Source of the DNA: Nitrospira sp.
GTDB taxonomy: Bacteria > Nitrospirota > Nitrospiria > Nitrospirales > Nitrospiraceae
DNA: 64,000 bases
Assembly (NCBI GenBank): GCA_029194725.1
Contig: JARFXQ010000004.1
Coordinates: 62,001 to 126,000 of the forward strand
Direction: 5' to 3'
Below the pieces are notes generated by a model. It made no database searches. It was not told the origin of the DNA and was given only the letters and a program-made list of their open reading frames with translations. Position numbers and translations under genes: made by a program. This document shows positions 52,900 through 60,284 of this stretch, one piece after another; position 1 is the stretch's first letter; each line of letters opens with the position of its first letter.

Positions 52900-53562
52900 A
52901 TGATGTTGCAGAAGCGGGGTGCAGCCGTTCTGGCAGCCGTTGCGCTGGTCGTCGGTATGGTTTCGACTGCCTCGGCCATTGAATCATTTCAAGAGCGATT
53001 CGAGTGGGGCGATATGAGCAAACCGACCACTCTTCAAGGTCGGGTGATTGTGCTTGATCCATACGATGAAGCGGTGTGGATCAACATCGCCGTATTCGGC
53101 GGGAATGCCGAGAGCGGCTTGTTCTGGCAAAAAGTTCATCCTGGTAAGAATGTGAAGTTCTATGCCGATAAGTCCGCCTGGCAAGAGCTGAAGAAAATGG
53201 GCCGATCTCATGCCGGGCCGGCAGCAGCAAAAGAAGTTCCCCCAGGCAGCACGACGGACTTGATTGAATTCGTCGCGACAGAGACTGAACAGAATCATCG
53301 AGTCATTTCGTCGGTGAAGAAGATTCCTGAGGTGTCCGGTTCAATGGGTAAGCCGGTGAGCATGTCCGCGCTTCGCCTCAAGGATTGTGTTGGGAAAAGT
53401 GAATACGATAAACCTTGCGCAGCAGCCAAGCAAGATCTCAACACGTCACCGGTTTCTCCCGATGGGAGCAACGTCGGGATGCAATACGATGTGATGCTTC
53501 CTGGAGGAAAAACTCTCGGCGGTCTTGTTCCATGGACCGCACAGTATAACCGACCGCACTGA
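52900..53562 (+). CDS. Exported hypothetical protein
   Basis: 220 residues from the ATG at 52900 (GAAGGAGG upstream; the frame opens at 52867). Signal peptide 'AAVLAAVALVVGMVSTASAI'. Mature: 'TTLQGRVIVLDPYDEAVWI', 'FWQKVHPGKNVKFYADKSAW', then 'IEFVATETEQNHRVISSVKK' and 'CVGKSEYDKPCAAAKQ'. Shares the LQGRV element with its upstream neighbour. Beta-rich, soluble, periplasmic or extracellular. No family recognised. Ends at a strong terminator. Confidence 0.7.
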   Translation: MMLQKRGAAVLAAVALVVGMVSTASAIESFQERFEWGDMSKPTTLQGRVIVLDPYDEAVWINIAVFGGNAESGLFWQKVHPGKNVKFYADKSAWQELKKMGRSHAGPAAAKEVPPGSTTDLIEFVATETEQNHRVISSVKKIPEVSGSMGKPVSMSALRLKDCVGKSEYDKPCAAAKQDLNTSPVSPDGSNVGMQYDVMLPGGKTLGGLVPWTAQYNRPH

Positions 53563-53578
53563 CGACTCTCCCAGATGC

Positions 53579-53616
53579 AAACGGGCGGTCTCCCGAAAGG
53601 GACGCCGCCCGTTTTG
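53579..53616 (+). terminator. Rho-independent terminator
   Basis: ACGGGCGG (53581-53588) and CCGCCCGT (53605-53612) form a perfect 8-bp stem, with an inner TCCC/GGGA pairing in the 16-base loop, then TTTTGTTTT. It ends the two-gene secreted-protein unit. Confidence 0.9.
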
Positions 53617-53972
53617 TTTTCATCAGCCTACGCAGCAAGCCATGTGGCCATGCAATGCGTAGACTAGCGTGGAAAGACCCACCTATGGTATCTCTACGGA
53701 TACATTTCTGTATCTGATCTGATACCAATTATGGCGATCACCCTCCCCATCGCCGTTGTCTCCTCATCCTCAAGCTATCTCCTTTCACTGTGTGTCCATC
53801 GAATTTGCGTAGGGCGCGCTAGTGCGTTCAGGTTTTTGCATGGCAGGCATTGGTATGGCTGGGCCTTGAAGCATCGGGATGTTAAGAGCCGGTGTGGGAA
53901 AGATACGGCAATCGCACAGCAATAATTTCAGCAAGGAGGTCCCTAATCGCCTCCAGCATCATTTGTGAACGT

Positions 53973-54170
53973 ATGTCGTGAATCTTCTTGAGCCACTCCA
54001 GTGTTGACGAAATCGAGGCGGTTGCCCTGAAGCAATGGCTTGCAGACAACGGCTGAGACCATGTCTTTCTCGAAGTTGATCCCCAGCGCGGCTTGGCAGC
54101 TGGAGGGTGATGGCAGGTTGCCCTTCGTCGAGCGATCTTCTCCCAGGCTGTGTTTACCAGGGGAACGGGC
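53973..54170 (+). pseudogene. TIR domain N-terminal remnant with three TGA stops
   Basis: From ATG 53973 the frame reads MS-stop, 'IFLSHSSVDEIEAVALKQWL', 'ADNG'-stop, 'DHVFLEVDPQRGLAAG', then G-stop and 'WQVALRRA'. Without the stops this is the N-terminal half of a TIR domain of the bacterial 'FLSHSS' class (usual MSRIFLSHSS..., NGWDDVFLD.DP.RG, GERW..AL..A). The stops are all TGA: 53979-53981 (for CGA Arg), 54054-54056 (for TGG Trp) and 54108-54110 (for CGA Arg). The domain ends abruptly and the next frame is the formylglycine-enzyme-like end at 54176. Probably once one protein. Confidence 0.72.
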
Positions 54171-54175
54171 CAAGA

Positions 54176-54313
54176 GGCGGCGGGCGCGTGATCCGGGGCG
54201 GTTCCTGGTTCGACATACCGGACTACCTTCGTGTCTCGGACCGGAACTGGGACGCGCCCGACTTCCTGAACTTCTACCTTGGGTTTCGTCTTGCCCAGGA
54301 CCTTGAGCCCTAA
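54176..54313 (+). pseudogene. Formylglycine-enzyme-like C-terminus resembling a DGR variable region
   Basis: The frame ending at TAA 54311-54313 reads 'RVIRGGSWFDIPDYLRVSDR' then 'NWDAPDFLNFYLGFRLAQ'. This is the end of a SUMF1/FGE C-type-lectin fold, usual RV.RGGSW.N.P..LR...RN...P....N.GFR.A. At positions where template-encoded copies have Asn (AAC), codons here are TTC, GAC, TAC, GAC, TTC, AAC, TTC, TAC (54209-54277): third base C kept, first two bases varied. That is the footprint expected of adenine-directed mutagenesis in diversity-generating retroelements. The upstream FGE part is missing; a frameshift or deletion separates it from the TIR piece. Confidence 0.65.
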
Positions 54314-54671
54314 CCCTTTGCGCTTTGTCCTTTGACCTATTGCTCTGTATTTGAATACTCCCTAAAAAACAGCTAAAAAACGAAGCACGATGAATCGATG
54401 CGACCTGAGATGGAGAACTCATTCGCTTACGGTGTAAGAGACACGGACGATCCCTATCGATTGAGCCCGGATTCCGCAGTAAACGATACAGGCCAAAGAC
54501 CACTTTCAAAAATACCTTGATAGTCAATGCTTTAGGTTGTCAATTTTGAACTGCGCCGCAGTTGAACTAGATGAAGGCGGTCTTGGTGGTTGTATAGGAA
54601 TTCATACGAGTTGATCGTAGCTTTTGAACGTCCCTTGGATTTCAACTGCGGAATCCGGGTTGAGAGGATTT
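54314..54671. other. Non-coding spacer in the relic island
   Basis: About 360 bp with no gene. It is AT-richer than the surroundings and holds a short direct repeat (CTAAAAAAC, twice, 54361-54381). No reverse transcriptase, template repeat or transposase trace was found here. Confidence 0.4.
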
Positions 54672-54679
54672 GTTGCAAT

Positions 54680-54760
54680 CCGAACTTACCATGCGTTGCA
54701 GCTCCGCAAGACGACTTAATGCATCAACCGGTGGCATCGAAAGGAAGTCGAACTACCTGA
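54680..54760 (-). repeat. Divergent copy of the mutS 3' end
   Basis: 81 bp align without gaps to 56773-56853 inside mutS, with about 16 mismatches (near 80 percent identity). On the minus strand it reads 'FLSMPPVDALSRLAELQRMV' against mutS 'LFSMTPLDALNRLAELQRMV', so most changes are conservative or silent; a TAG interrupts it a few codons further upstream. It looks like the C-terminus of another mutS allele. The two copies bracket the TIR, STAND and patatin relics. Confidence 0.75.
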
Positions 54761-54959
54761 ACTTCTTAAAGGTTGGATGGGTATGTGGAAGAGGCTCAAG
54801 AGCACACGGCGTACAACTTCGCCATCGCGTGGCACTCTCGCCTGTGGGCAGAAAAGCTGCTCCATGTTGAAGAACCAGGCATCAGGGGCGGATAGACGAC
54901 AGTGAGCCTATTCAATATTTACGACAGTTGCCCACCTTAAGAACTCATTAGGGGAAAGG

Positions 54960-56174
54960 ATGTTTGACATGCGTACACAAATGAAAACCGTCTTCATCTC
55001 ACATGCCTCCCAGGACAAACCATTCGTTTACCGTTTGGCCTTCGAGCTGTTGTCAGAAGGCGTACCGGTATGGCTCGACAAATGGGAGTTTGGACCGGGC
55101 GACTCGTTGGTCGCGAACCTCGACAGCGGCCTCGATGGAAGCGCCTGCGTGCTTGTGATTGAATCCAGTCACGCCGCTGCGACGAAGTGGGTCAGTTACG
55201 AGGTCGAGCGGACGCTCAAGGCAGAGGAGCGTCTCAGTCGACGGCTACTTGTTCCTATCAGGATCGATGCATCTGGCGGACTTTCTCAGCTCAACGATCG
55301 CGTGCACATCACCCTGACCGATGGCCCTGACTTCATGGAAGGGGTCCACGCACTCATTGATCACTTGCGAGCGATGGGCTTCTCGACGGAACCGTCCGGC
55401 CGCGCCATACTCCCGCTTCTGTTCCATCGCCGAATCGAAATGGATACTTTTATTCTCGACCGCATCTTTACGCGCTGGATTTACAGCGACTTCAAGCGGG
55501 CTGACATTATGGCGTCAACAATGCAATTGGTGAAGAATGAGGATTATGTCGAGCTACAGCGCGCGTTGCGAGGCCGAATCTCCAACTATATGTCAACGGA
55601 GGGCGCGACGGCCGAAGGCCTATCGGACCTAAGATAGATTGACGAGGACATCGTTCGCAAAGAACGTCATCTCTGTGAGCGCTCGGCGCTGATCCTTCGA
55701 GAGTTCGGCAAAGGATTTGGCCTGTCTAACGGACACCTCATCGACGTTGTCCGCTGGTTTTCGCGCATCGCGATGCATTACTTGACCATTACCCTGGAGG
55801 CCACCCGTTCTCCACTTGTCACATCAATGTCCTCCTTCCACAAGGCACTGGAGGCGCTGCCCGACTATCACACCGATCCACGGGCAGCAGTATGGTGAAA
55901 CATCTCTGAGCCGATCAGCTGCCCTATTCATCACTTCGATCGGCAAGATCGTTACCATACGTCGGCTACGGTCATCGTGCCGCGTAGCAGTCTCCAGGTA
56001 AGCGAAGAAGATTTGGAGGACTATCCGGGAGCTCGACTTCGAGGTGCGTTTGAATTCAAAACGCTGACGAACATGGTGCTTCCGCAGCTCGTATACGATT
56101 GCAATTTCGGCTCGGAAATCGGCCCAGCAGCGTGGAGCGAGAACAACTTCTACCTCTATCGTAAGCGTAAGTAA
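54960..56174 (+). pseudogene. TIR-domain protein gene with two in-frame stops
   Basis: One frame of 404 codons, with TAG at codon 226 (55635-55637) and TGA at codon 313 (55896-55898), no frameshift. Codons 10-150 are a TIR_2 domain: 'KTVFISHASQDKPFVYRLAF', 'GVPVWLDKWEFGPGDSL', and 'ATKWVSYEVERTLK' with the likely NADase Glu81. The rest (codons about 160-404) is an unrecognised helical and beta domain, still protein-like beyond both stops, for example 'HLIDVVRWFSRIAMHYL' and 'VYDCNFGSEIGPAAWSENNF'. A 225-residue TIR protein could still be made. ATG 54969 is an alternative start. Bacterial TIR proteins degrade NAD+ in anti-phage defence. Confidence 0.75.
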
Positions 56175-56241
56175 GATAGACGGAAAAGGTGTTGACACGG
56201 CCTTCGCCGAGCCGACTCAGACCAACCATCGTCTGATTTGT

Positions 56242-56406
56242 CATAGTGCGGTGGCAGCAAGGTGTGTCGAGAAGCTAAAATGGGCAACTGGGGTTTTGGC
56301 TTGGCCCAAGGTGTGGCTAGATTTGCTCTGCGAGAAGCTTTCCCAAAACATGAACCGCAAGGAGTGGCGTGAACACATCTCGCCGGATACTGAGTACCTT
56401 GAATAA
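56242..56406 (+). pseudogene. C-terminal tail of a STAND/WD40-type protein
   Basis: The frame ending at TAA 56404-56406 gives 'WLDLLCEKLSQNMNRKEWRE' then 'HISPDTEYLE'. This matches the short tail that ends many bacterial WD40-repeat STAND ATPases and TIR-WD40 proteins (LC..L.rNlt..EW..yl....Y). No WD40 repeats remain upstream. A scrap of a larger defence-type protein. Confidence 0.5.
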
Positions 56407-56526
56407 TGCCACGGGTTGCTGAATGCTGCTGACGAGCCGGAAGGACCGTCGCCCGTGCCCACAGGCAAATATGGTCAACAAACACACATTGATAAGTAAC
56501 CATGCACGCGGAGGAAGGAAAACAAT

Positions 56527-56740
56527 ATGAGCGAATCATTAAAAGCCCGGATTAAGGCTAAGGGCAAAGAAAATTCTCAGGCTTGATGGCGACGGCATTC
56601 GCGGCACGATGACCATTGAAGTCCTGACGGAGGTTGAAAACCTGTCACGACAGCAACTGCACGAGAGGCCCTACTTTCTGCCGACCCAGGTATGCTTCCA
56701 AAAAAATTGGAGATCTTATTTTGCACAGATCAATCAGGAC
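56527..56740 (+). pseudogene. Patatin-like phospholipase N-terminal remnant
   Basis: ATG at 56527 after GGAAGGAAA. It starts 'MSESLKARIKAKG', then a frameshift near 56563-56567, then 'KKILRLDGDGIRGTMTIEVL' and 'TEVENLSRQQL'. This is the patatin opening (KkILalDGGGIRG...LevL..iE). The oxyanion loop has DGDGIRG in place of DGGGIRG. The GxSxG nucleophile and the Asp dyad partner are absent, since the frame runs into the mutS end after about 50 residues. Patatin effectors act in CBASS-type defence. Confidence 0.7.
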
Positions 56741-56746
56741 AGGCGA

Positions 56747-59398
56747 TTACTGATTGGCTAGACTGTCGCTCTCCGAACTCACCATGCGCTGCAGCTCGGC
56801 AAGGCGATTTAATGCATCGAGCGGCGTCATGGAGAAGAGGTCGATCTGCTTGACTTCCTCTATGATCGGATGAGGCTGGGGAAGGGGATCGGACGTCAGC
56901 GGGAGCTGTTCCTGGATCAACTCGGAACGAGTCTCCGGTTGTTCGAGCTGCGACAAGACCGCCTGCGCGCGATGAATCACGTTGGAAGGGAGTCCTGCAA
57001 GTTTAGCGACATGGATCCCGTAGCTCCGGTCAGCTTTGCCCGCCACGATCTTTCTCAGAAACACGACGTCTCCCCCACGTTCCTGAACGGCCACGCGATA
57101 ATTTTTGATTCCTGCTCGTTGCTGCTCCAGCTGGGTCATCTCATGGTAATGGGTGGCGAACAAGGTGCGCGCGCCTAATCGCGCTCGGTCATGGATGTGC
57201 TCAGCGATCGCCCAGGCGATACTCAGCCCATCGTAGGTGCTTGTGCCGCGACCGATTTCGTCCAACAGAATCAGACTACGTTGAGTAGCGTTCTGGAGGA
57301 TATTTGCTGTCTCGACCATTTCTACCATGAAGGTACTTTGGCCACCGGCCAGATTATCCGAGGCTCCCACTCTGGTGAAGATGCGATCGGTTAACCCGAT
57401 AGACGCTTCTGTGGCGGGAACGAAGCTGCCGATTTGAGCCATCAGCACAATCAGTGCCACCTGCCGAAGATAGGTACTCTTTCCCGCCATGTTCGGGCCG
57501 GTAATGATCAGCAGCCTGTTCGTTTCCAGATCGAGGACTGTGTCATTCGGGACGAATCCCGTATCGCTACAGAGCCGTTCGACCACGGGATGGCGACCCT
57601 CCCGGATGGTGATGGCACCTCCTTCCGTGACCGTGGGTTTCGAGTACCTGTGCAGAGCGGCGGTCTCGGCCAAGGAGGCTATGACATCAATCAGCGAAAG
57701 GATGGTCGCCATGGCATCTAATCGGTGCCCTTCATTGGCCAGCCGAGCACGAACTTGAGTGAAGATCTCCTGCTCACGAGCGAGCATCTTGACGTCGGCC
57801 CCGGTGACACGTTCTTCCAGTTCCTTCAACTCTGCGGTCATGAACCGTTCGGCATTGACCAGGGTTTGCTTGCGAATGTAGTCGGCGGGAACACGAGCAA
57901 GATTCGCTTTGGTAATCTCGATGTAATAGCCAAACACTTGGTTGTAACGGATTTTCAATGATTCAATGCCGGTTCGCTCACGCTCCTGCGCCTCAAGCGC
58001 GGCGATCCAGCTCTTCCCTTCCTTGCTGGCCTTGCGCAGTTCGTCGATTGCCGGGTCATAGCCGTCTTTGATGATATTCCCATCGCGAAGGGAGAGCGGA
58101 GCATCAGGTCGGATCGCTTCCTCGATCAGGTTGTACAGATCTTGGCCGTTATCCCATGACGCCCTTGCCTCGCAGAGTAGTCGGCTCTGGAGCGAAGTCA
58201 ACTGAACAAGAATCTCGGGCAAAACCGAGAGAGACTGTTTGAGGGCAAGAAGCTCTCGTGGGCCGGCCAAACCGAGTACGATGCGACTGCCGAGTCGCGC
58301 GATATCCTGGATCTCTCGTAAGCCCGTGCGTAATGCAGTCCGTACCCGCATCTGGTCCTTCAGCTCAGCCAGGGCATCGAGGCGAGCGTTGATCTGGTCG
58401 CAACGGACCAACGGCCGCATCAGCCACTGGCGTAGGAGTCGACTTCCCATGGCCGTGGCGGTCCGATCCAGTACGCTCAGGAGAGTTGTTGGTTTCCCAC
58501 CCGACGTTGTCTCGTTCGGCACGAATGGTTTGAGGAGTTCCAGGTTACGGATGGTCGCTCCATCAAGGTGCATATATTCGCTATTGGACCGGACAGTGAA
58601 TCGGCGAACGTGATCCAGAGGAACCGTCGGTTGGGTCTCACGGAAGTACGACAAGACTGCTCCTGCAGCGCTACTGGCAGCTGGGAAGTCGGCACAGCCC
58701 AAGGCTTCCAAGGTTTGCACGCGGAAGTGCTCAGTTAAGGTACGAGCAGCCGATGGTTGGCTGAACGACGCTGGGGATCGTTCACAGAGGCGCGCTCCTG
58801 CGACTTGATCAACCCAAGCAGAGGATTGGTGGACAAGGTCTGCAGGGAAGAGAACTTCCCGAGGATCCAGCCGAGCGACTTCATTCAACAGCTGCACGAG
58901 CGCGTGGGGACCATCAAACTCCATGCCCCAGAATTCGCCCGTTGACACTTCAAGGACAGCCAGCCCTATCGGCAGGTCATGAGCCTTGTCCGATCGAAGA
59001 GCGAGGGCAACAAGATAGTTGAGCTCGGAAGGGGCAAGAAATTCCGTGTCTACGAGCGTCCCGGGAGTATACAACCTGACGACTTCACGCCGTACCAGGC
59101 CCTTTGCTGCCTTGGGATCCTCAACTTGTTCACACAACGCGACGATGCGGCCGGCCTTCAGTAACTTTGCGATATAGCCTGTAGCGGCATGGTAGGGAAC
59201 GCCACACAGTGGGACCGGCTGGGCGCTGGTCTTGTCACGAGAAGTGAGAGCGATTGAAAGGAGTCGAGAGGCGTCCTGCGCGTCCTCATAGAACATCTCA
59301 TAAAAATCTCCGACGCGAAACAACAGGATGGCTTCAGGGTATCCCTGTTTAATGTCCCGATACTGCCGCATGAGCGGGCTCGTGGTTGAGTCACTCAT
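56747..59398 (-). CDS. mutS: DNA mismatch repair protein MutS
   Basis: 883 residues from the ATG at 59398. Mismatch-binding domain with 'ILLFRVGDFYEMFYEDA' (the Phe-x-Glu wedge), connector, lever and clamp regions, and the ATPase with Walker A 'TGPNMAGKSTYLRQ', 'ESxxxE'-type 'DNLAGGQSTFMVEM', Walker B 'LILLDEIGRGTSTYDG' and 'ATHYHEMTQLE'. The C-terminal end 'DALNRLAELQRMVSSESD' occurs again in divergent form at 54680. The start overlaps the LapA gene stop by 8 bp. Confidence 0.97.
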   Translation of the reverse strand: MSDSTTSPLMRQYRDIKQGYPEAILLFRVGDFYEMFYEDAQDASRLLSIALTSRDKTSAQPVPLCGVPYHAATGYIAKLLKAGRIVALCEQVEDPKAAKGLVRREVVRLYTPGTLVDTEFLAPSELNYLVALALRSDKAHDLPIGLAVLEVSTGEFWGMEFDGPHALVQLLNEVARLDPREVLFPADLVHQSSAWVDQVAGARLCERSPASFSQPSAARTLTEHFRVQTLEALGCADFPAASSAAGAVLSYFRETQPTVPLDHVRRFTVRSNSEYMHLDGATIRNLELLKPFVPNETTSGGKPTTLLSVLDRTATAMGSRLLRQWLMRPLVRCDQINARLDALAELKDQMRVRTALRTGLREIQDIARLGSRIVLGLAGPRELLALKQSLSVLPEILVQLTSLQSRLLCEARASWDNGQDLYNLIEEAIRPDAPLSLRDGNIIKDGYDPAIDELRKASKEGKSWIAALEAQERERTGIESLKIRYNQVFGYYIEITKANLARVPADYIRKQTLVNAERFMTAELKELEERVTGADVKMLAREQEIFTQVRARLANEGHRLDAMATILSLIDVIASLAETAALHRYSKPTVTEGGAITIREGRHPVVERLCSDTGFVPNDTVLDLETNRLLIITGPNMAGKSTYLRQVALIVLMAQIGSFVPATEASIGLTDRIFTRVGASDNLAGGQSTFMVEMVETANILQNATQRSLILLDEIGRGTSTYDGLSIAWAIAEHIHDRARLGARTLFATHYHEMTQLEQQRAGIKNYRVAVQERGGDVVFLRKIVAGKADRSYGIHVAKLAGLPSNVIHRAQAVLSQLEQPETRSELIQEQLPLTSDPLPQPHPIIEEVKQIDLFSMTPLDALNRLAELQRMVSSESDSLANQ

Positions 59399-59735
59399 CA
59401 CCGAAGTCCCTCGAAGATTCCATGTGAGCGGGACTCTGAGCCCGTCCGGACACTTTCTCAAGAGATTGCCTGAGTCGCTCTAAGTTCGCCTCGGCTTCCT
59501 GCAAGGCCTTCGTCTTTCGTCGAAGGTCGATACGCGCACGGACCCAGGGAGGAAACAATAAGATCACCGCGACAAAAAGGCCGATGACAAAACCGGCCAT
59601 GATGGGTTTGTAAATGGGTGTTGAAGCTTCAAGCAATCCAAAAAAATAGCGGAGAGTGACTTCCTGCTCTTGATTTTGAAGAAAGAAGGCCAACGAAAGG
59701 AGCAGAAGAATGCCGACCAGGACCAATCGAGTCAT
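59391..59735 (-). CDS. LapA/DUF1049 membrane protein
   Basis: 114 residues. Two membrane helices (VLVGILLLLSLAFFLQN and 'IMAGFVIGLFVAVILLF') with the short DUF1049 loop 'QNQEQEVTLRYFFGLLEAS', followed by a coiled-coil cytosolic tail (RRKTKALQEAEANLERLRQS). Related to LapA of enterobacteria, which helps envelope assembly. It overlaps tsaE upstream by 4 bp and mutS downstream by 8 bp, so it is cotranscribed with them. Confidence 0.88.
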   Translation of the reverse strand: MTRLVLVGILLLLSLAFFLQNQEQEVTLRYFFGLLEASTPIYKPIMAGFVIGLFVAVILLFPPWVRARIDLRRKTKALQEAEANLERLRQSLEKVSGRAQSPAHMESSRDFGDE

Positions 59736-60274
59736 CGCGACGAAGTCCTTTTACCAGACCGGATGCTTGCTCTGACTGATCGCGAAGTTGGAGGCATGAT
59801 GTTCTTTATTTGAGCGAGAAGTGAGCGAGAGCGTGAACCGCTTGCATCCACCCGTACTCCTCTGGTTGTCCTGGTCCGATGGGCCAGCCGCACTTCCAGC
59901 CTGTCTTCCGGGAGCAATTCGAGAAATCGGTCCGCCCACTCGATGGCGACGACTGCATCGTCCGTCAGGTAGTCGGATAGTCCGATCGCCTCGGCTTCTT
60001 CATGCCTTTGCAACCGGTACAAGTCGATATGAACGACCGGAAGCCGCCCCTGGTATTCATGGACGATCATGAACGTCGGGCTCGTGACGGAAGCAGCAGG
60101 TATGTCGAGACCTGCAACGATTCCGCGGACCAGTGCCGTCTTGCCTACGCCCAATTCGCCGATCAAGGCGAGCAACTCCCCTCCATGAAGCAGCCGGCCA
60201 ATGGCGTATCCGAACGAGTCCGTCTCGCCGGGAGATGAGAGAATAATATCGAGAGGGCTGATCGATGGAGCCAT
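59732..60274 (-). CDS. tsaE: tRNA threonylcarbamoyladenosine biosynthesis ATPase TsaE
   Basis: 180 residues from the ATG at 60274; the frame opens at 60355 inside nnr. P-loop 'GELGVGKTALVRGI' (about 40-53), 'SPTFMIVHEY' and 'VVHIDLYRL', and the Walker-B-like 'VVAIEWADRF'. Works with TsaB-TsaD to make t6A37 on ANN-decoding tRNAs. The C-terminal tail of about 40 residues is basic and longer than usual. Confidence 0.93.
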   Translation of the reverse strand: MAPSISPLDIILSSPGETDSFGYAIGRLLHGGELLALIGELGVGKTALVRGIVAGLDIPAASVTSPTFMIVHEYQGRLPVVHIDLYRLQRHEEAEAIGLSDYLTDDAVVAIEWADRFLELLPEDRLEVRLAHRTRTTRGVRVDASGSRSRSLLAQIKNIMPPTSRSVRASIRSGKRTSSR

Positions 60275-60284
60275 GGGAACGTCC

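Noticed and set aside
53973-54110. TGA read as an amino acid in this organism, because three TGA codons interrupt the TIR relic
   Set aside because: Intact housekeeping genes in the window use TGA as an ordinary stop, and the relic also has a frameshift; C-to-T and G-to-A decay explains the pattern.
53973-54313. A complete diversity-generating retroelement
   Set aside because: No reverse transcriptase (YxDD), accessory protein or template repeat was found on either strand of the window, and the target itself is broken. Only a relic of a possible target can be claimed.
54776-54900. A protein-like frame (VEEAQEHTAYNFAIAWHS...) before the second TIR gene
   Set aside because: About 35 residues without a start or recognisable family; perhaps another relic, but not enough to call.
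54960-56174. Stop-codon readthrough or selenocysteine use in the TIR gene
   Set aside because: The two stops are different codons (TAG and TGA), no SECIS-like stem is evident after the TGA, and the neighbours are plainly decaying genes; pseudogene formation is simpler.
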